Shown here: positions 1 to 6,530 of the stretch, in pieces
Position numbering within the stretch: the first letter of the stretch is position 1
How the letters are laid out: each line of letters begins with the position of its first letter
Origin: an uncultured Oscillospiraceae bacterium
GTDB lineage: Bacteria; Bacillota; Clostridia; Oscillospirales; Oscillospiraceae
Direction of reading: 5' to 3'
Assembly: GCA_934569045.1 (NCBI GenBank)
Contig: CAKTJX010000046.1
Span: 1-11,776 of the forward strand
Length of the DNA: 11,776 nt
Notes under the pieces: model-generated
Databases searched by the model: none
Seen by the model: only the letters and a program-made list of their open reading frames with translations
What the model was told of the DNA's origin: nothing
Made by a program: the position numbers and the translations under genes

Positions 1-74
1 ACCGTATTGGAATCCACCATTTCACGAATTTTCGCAATGGTGCTCTCCAGCATATTGGGAAGTTTTTCACTCAT
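1..74 (-). CDS. gerW: GerW (YtfJ) family sporulation protein, N-terminal fragment
   Basis: Only the first 24 codons are in the window; the gene runs off the left edge. The peptide begins MSEKLPNMLESTIAKIREMV and goes on DSNTV, which matches the conserved opening of the YtfJ/GerW family (short amphipathic helix, then a V/D-x-N-T-V/I segment). In Bacillus subtilis this family is needed for proper germination of spores; that is family knowledge, not visible here. The ATG (72-74) overlaps the 3' end of the upstream DUF2953 gene by eight bases, so translation is probably coupled. It is the last visible gene of the scpA operon. The family call is fairly secure despite the short fragment because the neighbour is the DUF2953 protein that accompanies it in Bacillus and many Clostridia. 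Confidence 0.8.
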   Translation of the reverse strand, partial: MSEKLPNMLESTIAKIREMVDSNT

Positions 75-693
75 TGACTTGCACCGCCTTATTCTTCTTG
101 ATCGCTAAAAATTGTTTGATCACACGGATTCCGTACACCACCGCCAGGGAGAGGATTCTCCCCAGGGTTATGGTCAGGTCCATGGCAAATTCCACGCTTA
201 GTTTGTCTGCCATAAAATCGCATTCCACCTGGATGTCCCGCTTGCGAATGACAAACGCACGGTCAAGCCTTGGCATCAGATTGCCCACAGCCGCCCACGC
301 TCTGCCGTAGTTGACGGCAAGGTCCGCCGGATCGTCTCCCGCAAGGATCAGGTGGAGCCGCAGATGGTTGATCCGCAGTTTCCGCCGCAGGGACCCCAGA
401 AAATCCAGGCCGGTACGCGCCAGCGGAAGATACTGTTTCCAGCTGCCGCTGTCCTTGGGCTTTTCCGGCTGGGGCTCTTTGGGCGGCTGTGCCGGGGCAG
501 GCTGCTTCGGCGGCTTCGGTTTCTTCTCCCTGGACTTTCGCTTTTCCAGCCAGCCGGGAATCGGATACAGCCGAATCCGGAGCCTGCCCAGCAGCACCCA
601 GGCCGTCAAGCCCTCCGCCGTATACCGGACCCCTGCCCCCAGGGGCAGGATTGCCAGAAGAAATACAATGGCAAAGAAAATCAGCCACCCCAT
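67..693 (-). CDS. DUF2953 domain membrane protein (YtfI-like)
   Basis: This 208-residue protein has a hydrophobic N-terminal segment (about residues 2-21), then a basic, proline- and lysine-rich linker (about 50-82), then a conserved domain (about 85-175) ending in a second hydrophobic stretch (about 174-196) and a lysine-rich tail. The layout and the place between scpB and gerW identify it as the DUF2953/YtfI family. Its biochemical role is not known; co-occurrence with GerW suggests a spore-related or membrane role, which is inference. Its ATG shares one base with the scpB stop codon (TGATG overlap at 691-695), and its own stop overlaps the gerW start by eight bases, so it is almost certainly co-translated with its neighbours. 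The low-complexity Lys/Pro linker is longer than the surrounding domain would need and is probably extra-domain. Confidence 0.82.
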   Translation of the reverse strand: MGWLIFFAIVFLLAILPLGAGVRYTAEGLTAWVLLGRLRIRLYPIPGWLEKRKSREKKPKPPKQPAPAQPPKEPQPEKPKDSGSWKQYLPLARTGLDFLGSLRRKLRINHLRLHLILAGDDPADLAVNYGRAWAAVGNLMPRLDRAFVIRKRDIQVECDFMADKLSVEFAMDLTITLGRILSLAVVYGIRVIKQFLAIKKNKAVQVNE

Positions 694-1274
694 CAGGTTG
701 CCTCCGGCTGGGGCTCCTGGCTCCCGGCCTCTTCCTCCGGCAGCTCAATGGGCTCTCCGAAGGCGATTTTCTCAATGGGCGGCAGCTCCTCCAGGGATTG
801 AAGCCCGAAGGTACGCAAAAAGTCCGGGGTCGTCTTGTACTGAATGGGCCGCCCGGGCACGTTCAGCCGCCCCGCCTCCTCAATCAGCTTCTTATTCAGC
901 AGGGCCGCCACGGAATAGGCGCTGTCCGCGCCCCGAATCTGCTCCACCATGGCCTTGGTGGCAGGCTGATAATAGGCGATAATGGTCAGGGTTTCCAGCT
1001 GGGAGGCGGAGAGCTTCGGGGGCTTCCGGGTTTCCAGAGTCTTGGTGATATAATCCGCCATTTCGCCGGAGGAAACCATCTGATAGCCCTGCTCCAGCTT
1101 CAGGATGCGGATGCCCCGGCGGTCATAGGCCAGCTGATCTGCCAGAGCATCTGTCGCCTGGACTATCTCCTGGGGGTCTACCTCCAGTGTCTGGGCCAGC
1201 CGGGCCACCTCCACCCGCTCACCGGCAGCAAACAGGATGGCCTCGATAATGCGCTGCAGCTGTTCCTGCTCCAT
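693..1274 (-). CDS. scpB: Segregation and condensation protein B
   Basis: This is the 193-residue ScpB, a subunit of the SMC-ScpA-ScpB condensin complex that compacts and helps segregate the chromosome. The protein shows two winged-helix regions, about residues 1-80 and 88-165. The second carries the family signature: LSASQLETLTIIAYYQPATK (89-108), then IRGADS, and the GRPIQYKTTPDFLRTFGL segment (141-158), ending in a SLEELPPI motif. The C-terminal 20 residues are acidic and proline-rich, probably disordered. ScpB dimers bind the central linker of ScpA. The ATG at 1272-1274 shares a base with the scpA stop codon, so the two partners are probably translated in a coupled way. Length matches the family. 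Confidence 0.95.
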   Translation of the reverse strand: MEQEQLQRIIEAILFAAGERVEVARLAQTLEVDPQEIVQATDALADQLAYDRRGIRILKLEQGYQMVSSGEMADYITKTLETRKPPKLSASQLETLTIIAYYQPATKAMVEQIRGADSAYSVAALLNKKLIEEAGRLNVPGRPIQYKTTPDFLRTFGLQSLEELPPIEKIAFGEPIELPEEEAGSQEPQPEAT

Positions 1275-2068
1275 CAGCTACTCTCTCCTTCCGCAATCTT
1301 CCGGTCCAGCAGCCGGACGTTGGGATTTTCTCCGCTGGTATCGTCTTCCAGGGTAATGGCATTGGTTTTGCACAGCTCCAGGATCGCCAGGAACGTGGCC
1401 ACCACCTCTGACCGGGTTTTATTGCCCCGGAACAGGGCCTTCAGCCGTTCTACCCCCCGCAGGATCAGCTGCCGCAGAACCTCGCCGGATTTCCGGGCCA
1501 CGGGATAGGGCTCCTTGCCCACAATGCCCCGGAAATTCTGGGTGGGCGGGGGCAGCTGCCGCTGACTTCGTTCCGCGATCATTTCCAGCGCCCGCAGCAA
1601 ATCCTTCACATCATGCTGATATCGGTAGCCGCCAACCTTCTTCAGCGGCTCCGGCTCCTTGGTAAAGAGGCACCGGCCGATCTCATTTCTGGGCTCCAGC
1701 TCCGCCACCGCCAGCCGAATCTGCTCCATCGCCTCTCGCCGGCGGCGCTCAATGAGCCCCTGCCGCAGCAGGTCCAGCTCATCCTCTGCCTCCTGCTGCT
1801 CGGCGGCGGACAGCAGCATCTTCGTCTTAATCAGCATCAGGTGGGAGGCCATGGTGATAAACTCACTGGCAATTTCCATATCCAGCCGCTTCATCTCATC
1901 CAGATAGGCCAGATACTGCTCCAGGATTGCCGTAATCGACACATCCTGAATCTCAATTTTATTCTTGCTCAGCAGCAAAAAGATAACATCCAGCGGGCCC
2001 TCGAAATCCTCCCGCGCTTCCGTTCGGGTATGGACAATGCCCTCCAGGTGGTACTGGGGTTCCGACAT
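1274..2068 (-). CDS. scpA: Segregation and condensation protein A
   Basis: This is ScpA, the kleisin subunit that bridges the SMC head domains and binds ScpB. I choose the ATG at 2066-2068, giving 264 residues, because the family N-terminus starts a few residues before the conserved DFEGPLDVIFLLLSKNKIEI segment (21-40) and a purine-rich GGAAGAGG stretch lies just upstream. The open frame continues 78 codons further up, but that part has no family similarity and runs through the promoter. The kleisin N-terminal helix bundle continues through EFITMASHLMLIKTKMLL (69-86). The middle (about 90-180) is the variable ScpB-binding linker, and residues 215-245 form the C-terminal winged helix (SRSEVVATFLAILELCKTNAI). 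The promoter at 2168-2196 gives a leader of about 90 bases. Confidence 0.95.
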   Translation of the reverse strand: MSEPQYHLEGIVHTRTEAREDFEGPLDVIFLLLSKNKIEIQDVSITAILEQYLAYLDEMKRLDMEIASEFITMASHLMLIKTKMLLSAAEQQEAEDELDLLRQGLIERRRREAMEQIRLAVAELEPRNEIGRCLFTKEPEPLKKVGGYRYQHDVKDLLRALEMIAERSQRQLPPPTQNFRGIVGKEPYPVARKSGEVLRQLILRGVERLKALFRGNKTRSEVVATFLAILELCKTNAITLEDDTSGENPNVRLLDRKIAEGESS

Positions 2069-2148
2069 AAGTTCTGATCCTCTTCCTGCGAACGGCTTTC
2101 CGGAAAGATGCTGGCCCCAAACCGGGCTTTTCCTGCCGTTCCACTCCA

Positions 2149-2230
2149 TTTGATACATTTTTTTGGTATTATACCATCCTTTTCCCGACTTCGCAAGCAT
2201 TGAATAAAAAAATATACAATCTGTATCAAA
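2149..2230. repeat. Perfect 9-bp inverted repeat bracketing the scpA promoter
   Basis: TTTGATACA at 2149-2157 and its exact reverse complement TGTATCAAA at 2222-2230 flank 64 bases that contain the whole scpA core promoter. Both arms are followed, towards the inside, by a run of seven T (left, directly) or, as read on the minus strand, a run of seven T six bases further in (right). It could be a pair of operator half-sites, the ends of a tiny mobile-element remnant, or chance in AT-rich DNA. Confidence 0.5.
2168..2196 (-). promoter_or_regulatory. Sigma-A-type promoter of the scpA operon
   Basis: On the minus strand the -35 hexamer is TTGCGA (2191-2196) and the -10 is TATAAT (2168-2173), with 17 bases between. 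The -10 lies in a small odd-length palindrome, GGTATAATACC. Transcription would start near 2161. The promoter sits inside a 9-bp inverted repeat (2149-2157 and 2222-2230). Confidence 0.75.
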
Positions 2231-2234
2231 ATGA

Positions 2235-2263
2235 TTGCAATTTCCGACAGGGTGTGATAAGAT
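2235..2263 (+). promoter_or_regulatory. Extended -10 promoter of the small membrane protein gene
   Basis: The -35 is TTGCAA (2235-2240), the spacer is 17 bases and the -10 is TAAGAT (2258-2263), preceded by TGA at the extended -10 position. The start point would be near 2270, which leaves a short leader before the GTG start at 2296. It diverges from the scpA promoter; the two -35 boxes are about 38 bases apart. Confidence 0.65.
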
Positions 2264-2295
2264 ACCTCTAGAAAATGTCCGCTGGAGGGATAGAC

Positions 2296-2589
2296 GTGGC
2301 AAAGAGAAACCGGTATCGCGCGCTGGAGAAGCTGATGACAGAGGTTCTTTTGGGAGATGCCTTTGTTTTTATTCTATTTTTGTTGTTCTCCGCCAAAGGG
2401 TGGAGCGTTGTGCGGGTCATCGCGGCCATCGTTTCGATTCTGGCCTCCGCCCTGTCTCTGGGGTGGCTGTTCATCACCGGAGAACTGGTTCGCAGAAGGA
2501 GCTTCTGGATGGTCATGGGCTTCGCCAGCATCTTCCTGTGCCTGCTGGTGTCCCTGATTCTGAAATATCCCTGTCCTCCCATCGTCTGA
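2296..2589 (+). CDS. Small multi-pass membrane protein of unknown function
   Basis: I choose the GTG at 2296 because GGAGG (2284-2288) is placed seven bases before it. The upstream ATG at 2275 has no ribosome-binding site and sits close to the predicted transcription start. The 97-residue product opens with a basic stretch (AKRNRYRALEKL) and has three hydrophobic segments, roughly residues 16-35, 39-65 and 74-92, so it is an integral membrane protein with a cytoplasmic, positively charged N-terminus by the positive-inside rule. I recognise no family. It is a single-gene unit with its own promoter and a strong terminator, divergent from scpA, so there is no operon partner to hint at its job. 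Confidence 0.7.
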   Translation: MAKRNRYRALEKLMTEVLLGDAFVFILFLLFSAKGWSVVRVIAAIVSILASALSLGWLFITGELVRRRSFWMVMGFASIFLCLLVSLILKYPCPPIV

Positions 2590-2605
2590 TTCCTGAATAT
2601 TTTAA

Positions 2606-2646
2606 GGTGTGCCGCGAGTTCACGCGGCACACCCTTTCTATTTTTT
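2606..2646 (+). terminator. Intrinsic terminator after the small membrane protein gene
   Basis: A perfect 11-bp stem GGTGTGCCGCG (2606-2616) pairs with CGCGGCACACC (2623-2633) around a six-base loop, followed by CTTTCTATTTTTTT. On the minus strand the hairpin is followed only by TTAAAATATT, so it would end leftward transcripts from the kinase gene less well. Confidence 0.9.
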
Positions 2647-2647
2647 T

Positions 2648-2775
2648 GTCCCGAAGGGACACCATATCCACCCATTCGGGTGATTTCGTCTGGCCTCTGA
2701 CCGGATTTCACCTGTCGAAAGACAGATTTCACCCGGCCATCGGCTGGATTTCACCGGGGCCGCCGTGGCGGCCCC
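2648..2775. repeat. Array of six small hairpins with a repeated linker
   Basis: Six inverted repeats follow each other with almost no unpaired DNA between them. H1 is GTCCC-GAA-GGGAC (2648-2660). H2 is CACCC-ATTC-GGGTG (2669-2682). H3 is TCTGG-7-CCGGA (2689-2705). H4 is CTGTC-GAAA-GACAG (2712-2725). H5 is CCGGCC-ATC-GGCTGG (2733-2747). H6 is GGGGCCGCC-GT-GGCGGCCCC (2756-2775). Stems differ in sequence but the linkers repeat: the 9-mer GATTTCACC starts at 2704, 2725 and 2747, and a variant GATTTCGTC at 2682, giving spacings of 22, 21 and 22. H6 begins five bases after the stop codon of the kinase gene, so the array would be the 3' untranslated region of that transcript. No T-run follows any hairpin on the minus strand, so these are not ordinary intrinsic terminators. 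Function unknown. Confidence 0.75.
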
Positions 2776-2779
2776 AAGC

Positions 2780-4480
2780 TTACCGGTAGAACGTATTTCC
2801 GCCGATAAACTCCCGCACCAGACTGGTGGGCGGAATCTCATCGTCCACGTCCGCTTCCAACACAAAGTCCAGGATTTTAACGATGTAGCGGATCTCGTCA
2901 TACCAGCTGTCCTCCGGCTGCACGGCGGTGAGCAGCGGGTAGATGTGCTTCTTCAGCACCGCCAGCTCATAGAGGGTGGAGCTGTTGAAGATCATGTCCG
3001 CGTTTTCCTGGAAGGGGAAAATCCAGCGTTTCTCTCCCTGCTGGACGGATTCCCACATGGAAAGCGTCCGCTGCACGGAGGAGCCCCGTGTCTCATAATC
3101 CCGGACAATCCGGCGCAGCAGGCGCAGATAGCTGGTGGGAATCCGGTTGTGGCCATCCAGATTCAGCGGCAGCAGTGGGCTCACATACAGCCGGAATATC
3201 CGCTTCAAATCCACATTCTCCGGCAGCATCACGGGATTCAGCGCGTGGAGCCCCTCCGCGATGATCACAGAGTCCTCCTCCAGCCGCAGCCGCTTGCCGC
3301 TCCACTCCCGTTTTCCGGTTTTGAAGTTGAAGGTGGGCAGCTCCACCTCTTCCCCGGCGATCAGCGCGCCCATGTCCCGGCGGAACAGGTCACAGTCAAG
3401 GGTGTTGATGTGCTCCAAATCCAGCTTGCCGTCCGGCCCTGGGGCGATTTTATCCCGATCGATGTAATAGTCATCCAGGCTCATGAGCACCGGCTTTTTG
3501 CCGTAGACCCGGAGCTGGGTTGCAAGGCGATGGGCCGAGGTGGTCTTGCCGGAGGAACTGGGGCCCGCCAGCAGCACTGCCCTGGCCCCACGGCTGCAAA
3601 CCAGGTCTGCCGCCTGGGCAAAGCGCTTTTCGTGCAGGGCCTCATTGACCCGGATCAGCTCCCGGATTTTCCCGGACTGGGTCAGCGCGTTCAAATCCGC
3701 CACATTCTGGCACTCCATCAGGCGGCACCAGCGCTCCCCCTCGGAGAAGACGCTGAAAAACTGTGGCATGGGCGTCAGCTTTGCCAGCCTGTCCGGCTCC
3801 AGGTCATCCGGGAACACAAAGAGGAAGCCTCCGTCAGCCTCCAGCACATCCCACACCGTCAGATAGCCGGTGGAGGGGGCCATTTCTCCGAAAAAGTTAT
3901 CTGTATAGTCCCCGTAGCTGTACTCGTTATAATAGGGATAGTTCCGCCAGGACAGCAGTCTTGCCTTGTCCAGTTCTCCCCTGGCTGTATACTGCTCGAT
4001 GGCAGTCTCTCTGGAAATCCGTCTGCGCAGCAGGGGAAAATCCGATGCCACAATCTCCGTGATCCGCTTCTTCAGCCGTGCCGCCGAAAAGTCCTTGGCG
4101 TGTTCCACCGAGACAAAGACGCTGGACCCCAGCGTACAGCTTAAGGTTGCCCTCGCTTCCGGCCAGAGCTGCCGTACAGCCAGGAACATTACAAACTGCG
4201 CCGTCCGGGTGTATACCTCTTTCCCGGCAGAGTCCCGGTAGCGCAGGAGCTGAACCTTCCCGCCGGAGGCCGCCATGGCCCGGCGCATGGAGGGGCGCTC
4301 TCCTTCCGCCTCCTGCTCCCGTACCGGAATATAGTTCAGGGTAAAAACCTCTCCCGCAATCCGGGCCGCCAGGGGCCGCTGCGAGAGCACATTGCTGTCC
4401 AGCCCCAGCTGACGCACCAGCGCGCCGAGGGACTGTCCTTTCTCCGCCTGGACGCTGCGGCCGTCTATGATCAACTGCAT
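2780..4480 (-). CDS. TGS-domain nucleoside (uridine) kinase family fusion protein
   Basis: The 566-residue protein joins a threonyl-tRNA-synthetase-like N-terminus to a P-loop kinase. Residues 1-60 (MQLIIDGRSVQAEKGQSLGA onward) resemble a TGS domain. About 65-265 resembles the synthetase second additional domain, with its editing-type histidines not evident. The kinase starts near 298: Walker A GPSSSGKTT at 306-314, a DDYY substrate-loop motif at 336-339 and an EGLHALNP segment near 409-416, as in the uridine kinase/phosphoribulokinase superfamily. Such fusions are commonly named nucleoside kinase or uridine kinase in Clostridia; the true substrate is not settled by sequence. The start is supported by AAGGTGA just upstream. 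It lies 36 bases after spoIID on the same strand and may be cotranscribed or use a promoter at 4511-4539. Confidence 0.88.
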   Translation of the reverse strand: MQLIIDGRSVQAEKGQSLGALVRQLGLDSNVLSQRPLAARIAGEVFTLNYIPVREQEAEGERPSMRRAMAASGGKVQLLRYRDSAGKEVYTRTAQFVMFLAVRQLWPEARATLSCTLGSSVFVSVEHAKDFSAARLKKRITEIVASDFPLLRRRISRETAIEQYTARGELDKARLLSWRNYPYYNEYSYGDYTDNFFGEMAPSTGYLTVWDVLEADGGFLFVFPDDLEPDRLAKLTPMPQFFSVFSEGERWCRLMECQNVADLNALTQSGKIRELIRVNEALHEKRFAQAADLVCSRGARAVLLAGPSSSGKTTSAHRLATQLRVYGKKPVLMSLDDYYIDRDKIAPGPDGKLDLEHINTLDCDLFRRDMGALIAGEEVELPTFNFKTGKREWSGKRLRLEEDSVIIAEGLHALNPVMLPENVDLKRIFRLYVSPLLPLNLDGHNRIPTSYLRLLRRIVRDYETRGSSVQRTLSMWESVQQGEKRWIFPFQENADMIFNSSTLYELAVLKKHIYPLLTAVQPEDSWYDEIRYIVKILDFVLEADVDDEIPPTSLVREFIGGNTFYR

Positions 4481-4510
4481 GGAATCACCTTCTTGAATAA
4501 TTTTACAATT

Positions 4511-4539
4511 ACTCTATCACATTCCCCCCTGTTTTTCAA
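4511..4539 (-). promoter_or_regulatory. Possible promoter of the nucleoside kinase gene
   Basis: On the minus strand, TTGAAA (4534-4539), a 17-base spacer and TAGAGT (4511-4516) preceded by an extended -10 TGA. It overlaps the last codons and stop of spoIID. The -10 is imperfect, so it is only a candidate, but it would let the kinase be expressed outside sporulation. Confidence 0.4.
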
Positions 4540-5482
4540 CAAATTCACTATAATTTAACAAAACCGTCCCCGGATAATAGTGCTCCAGAATCTCCTGGAA
4601 GGTCTTGCCGCCGGAGGCCATGGCGTTTGCCCCGTATTGGCTGAGCCCCACCCGGTGGCCGTAGCCCCGGGTGTCAAAGCGAATCCCATCCTGCTCCAGC
4701 GTGGCTGTAAAGGCCGTGGAGCGCAGCCCCAGCAGGCGGCGCAGGGACGTCCCCGTAAATTGTTTTCCGCCCAGAACAATGCTTTCCACACCGCCGCCGG
4801 AGGTAAACTCCGCCGCTCCCAGCCAGTTTGTCCGATCCTCTCCCAGGGAAATTCCAAGCCGCTCCTCTATCTCCTGTCCGGAGAAGGTGACACAATCCCG
4901 GTCATAGCGGGCCGCCTCCTCACCGGGGCTGTCCACAGACCGCAGATAGGGGTAGTCCACGCCCCACACCGCCACCGCGTCTTCCGTCCGTCCGCCGGAG
5001 CAGGAGAAATAGGGTGCTTCAATCAAAGATTCTCCATAGGCCAGCACCAGGCCGTCCGTCTCTCGCACCGCGGCGGCAATCTTCTCACGGTTTTGGAGGG
5101 ACTGACCTTCATATGCCGCATCCTGGCAAAAGGCCTGGCAGCAGGTACTGTCCGTGCACAGAGCGCCGTCGTGCTTGCCTCCTGTGCGTAACACACGGCA
5201 GGTGTAGGTTCTTGCCGCCACAGCCTGGGCCTTCAGCGCCTCCATTTCAAAAGGTACCGGCATTTCCCCCATAACCACCCGGTTCAAGTACGCCTCCAGG
5301 GTCATTTCCCGGCGTTCCCCATCCTCCAGAATGGACACGCGGACTGCCGCATCTGTATCCGCACGGGAAAAGCTGGGCGCATTGCCGATAGATGCCAGCC
5401 TGCCCCCAATCCCCACGATCAGCAGCGGCGCCGCCAGCCCCAGCAGCAGCGACTGCCGTATCTCTCGAAAAATACCGTTCAT
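4517..5482 (-). CDS. spoIID: Stage II sporulation protein D (SpoIID)
   Basis: SpoIID is a membrane-anchored lytic transglycosylase that, with SpoIIM and SpoIIP, thins septal peptidoglycan during engulfment of the forespore. The ATG at 5480-5482 (321 residues) is chosen because a GGAAGGGGGAAGGG stretch precedes it and the next residues form the expected N-terminal anchor (hydrophobic about 11-27). The longer open frame upstream has no such features and crosses the neighbouring promoter region. The core motif reads YLNRVVMGEMPVPFEMEALK (65-84) then AQAVAARTY; the Glu of GEMP (E73) aligns with the family's catalytic glutamate. The CTDSTCCQAF stretch (109-118) sits where the zinc site of the Clostridioides difficile enzyme is reported. 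The C-terminal GYGHRVGLSQYGANAMA (273-289) is also a family hallmark. SpoIIP and SpoIIM are not in the window. No convincing sigma-E promoter could be read. Confidence 0.95.
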   Translation of the reverse strand: MNGIFREIRQSLLLGLAAPLLIVGIGGRLASIGNAPSFSRADTDAAVRVSILEDGERREMTLEAYLNRVVMGEMPVPFEMEALKAQAVAARTYTCRVLRTGGKHDGALCTDSTCCQAFCQDAAYEGQSLQNREKIAAAVRETDGLVLAYGESLIEAPYFSCSGGRTEDAVAVWGVDYPYLRSVDSPGEEAARYDRDCVTFSGQEIEERLGISLGEDRTNWLGAAEFTSGGGVESIVLGGKQFTGTSLRRLLGLRSTAFTATLEQDGIRFDTRGYGHRVGLSQYGANAMASGGKTFQEILEHYYPGTVLLNYSEFVEKQGGM

Positions 5483-5553
5483 ACCGCCCTTCCCCCTTCC
5501 GTATTCTCCGCTATGGTAGCACAGCGCCATCACGAAGGCTGTCAAAAATTTAT

Positions 5554-5582
5554 TTGCATTTGCAATAAACTTTTGGTAGAAT
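5554..5582 (+). promoter_or_regulatory. Promoter of the E2-like/antiporter operon
   Basis: TTGCAT (5554-5559), a 17-base spacer and TAGAAT (5577-5582). The -35 overlaps a perfect small palindrome TTGCA-TT-TGCAA (5554-5565), a plausible repressor or activator site. The start would be near 5589, leaving about 33 bases of leader that include GGAGG at 5610-5614. Confidence 0.65.
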
Positions 5583-5621
5583 AGGGGCATCTTTGACACT
5601 ATACATATTGGAGGAAAAACC

Positions 5622-6509
5622 ATGGCGCAAGCAAAGAAAAAATGGGGTGACCGTTCCGATGCCGTGTGGCTGAAGGATCTGCCCTCCATGAACCGGATCA
5701 TGCCCTGCATCATGCCCAACCGGGCGGACAACGAGGCATTTATCAGTGTGGATATCGATTTCCGTCCGCTGGAAGCCTACCTTGCCAAGAAAAACGAGGG
5801 GCTGACTGAGGACAAATACACCTTCTTCCACGTCATCGCCGCGGCCATCGGCAAGGCCTTTGTGCTCCGCCCCAAGATGAATCGCTTCATCTGCAATTAC
5901 AGAGTGTACCAGCGCAATGACATCAGCATTGCCTTTACGGTCAAGAAGAAATTTTCTGACAAGGCCGAAGAGGCCCTGGCCTTCTTCACCTATGATCCCA
6001 AGGAGACCATGGACAGCTTCCATGAAAAGATCATGAAGACCATCCATGTGACCAAGAGCGATGTGGACAAGGATACCTCCACCGGCGCCATGGATGTGAT
6101 CGCAAAGCTTCCTCAGTGGGTCATCAACCTGGCTGCCAAATCTGTACTCTGGCTGGACAAGCACGGCTGGGCCCCCAAGGCGCTGATCGGTTCCGATCCC
6201 AACCACTCCTCTATTTTCCTGTCCAATCTGGGCTCCATCGGCCTGGAGGTGGGCTATCACCATCTGGTCAACTGGGGCACCAACTCCTGTTTTGTGGTTC
6301 TGGGCAAGAAGCACCTGAAGAAGTTCTACCTGCCGGATGGCACCGAAGATCTGCATGAGGTGGTTCCCCTGGGCATCACCCTGGATGAGCGGATTGCGGA
6401 CGGCTACTATTACTCCGGCACCGTTGCCCTGGTCAAGAAGCTGCTGGAGAATCCTGAACTGCTGGAGCTGCCCGCGGATACCCCCGTGGAATATTCGATT
6501 CAGCGATAA
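5622..6509 (+). CDS. Stand-alone 2-oxo acid dehydrogenase E2-type acyltransferase domain protein
   Basis: The 295-residue protein matches the catalytic (chloramphenicol-acetyltransferase-like) domain of 2-oxo acid dehydrogenase E2 subunits. Visible features are YTFFHVIAAAIGKAFVLRPK (66-85) with the FHVI...A...A..RP pattern, SIFLSNLGSIGL (197-208), corresponding to the SNLG motif, and LGITLDERIADG (250-261), corresponding to the C-terminal DHRxxDG motif. There is no lipoyl domain and no E1/E3-binding domain, and no E1 or E3 gene nearby. In the C-terminal motif the catalytic histidine position is glutamate (E256), so ordinary acetyl transfer from CoA is doubtful. It could be a non-catalytic or differently acting member of the fold. 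The start is firm: GGAGG lies seven bases before the ATG. The antiporter gene follows after 21 bases, probably in one operon. Confidence 0.82.
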   Translation: MAQAKKKWGDRSDAVWLKDLPSMNRIMPCIMPNRADNEAFISVDIDFRPLEAYLAKKNEGLTEDKYTFFHVIAAAIGKAFVLRPKMNRFICNYRVYQRNDISIAFTVKKKFSDKAEEALAFFTYDPKETMDSFHEKIMKTIHVTKSDVDKDTSTGAMDVIAKLPQWVINLAAKSVLWLDKHGWAPKALIGSDPNHSSIFLSNLGSIGLEVGYHHLVNWGTNSCFVVLGKKHLKKFYLPDGTEDLHEVVPLGITLDERIADGYYYSGTVALVKKLLENPELLELPADTPVEYSIQR

Positions 6510-6530
6510 TTTGAAGGAGCGTGTCATCAA

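Noticed and set aside
2069..2302. N-terminal extension of scpA by 78 codons
   Set aside because: It would place the start upstream of the promoter at 2168-2196, and the extra residues do not resemble ScpA; the ATG at 2066-2068 has a suitable purine-rich site.
2648..2775. CRISPR array
   Set aside because: The recurring unit is only about nine bases with 12-13 base intervals that are themselves inverted repeats, and there are no cas genes in the window.
2765..4144. Open frame of 459 codons on the plus strand opposite the kinase gene
   Set aside because: Antisense to the P-loop kinase, whose motifs are unmistakable; composition is typical of an antisense frame and it begins inside the hairpin array.
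5483..5560. Sigma-E promoter for spoIID
   Set aside because: Expected on biological grounds, but no pair of boxes with acceptable match and spacing could be read.
5483..5731. N-terminal extension of spoIID by 83 codons
   Set aside because: The extension runs across the divergent promoter and the coding start of the E2-like gene; the internal ATG with its ribosome-binding site and signal anchor fits SpoIID.
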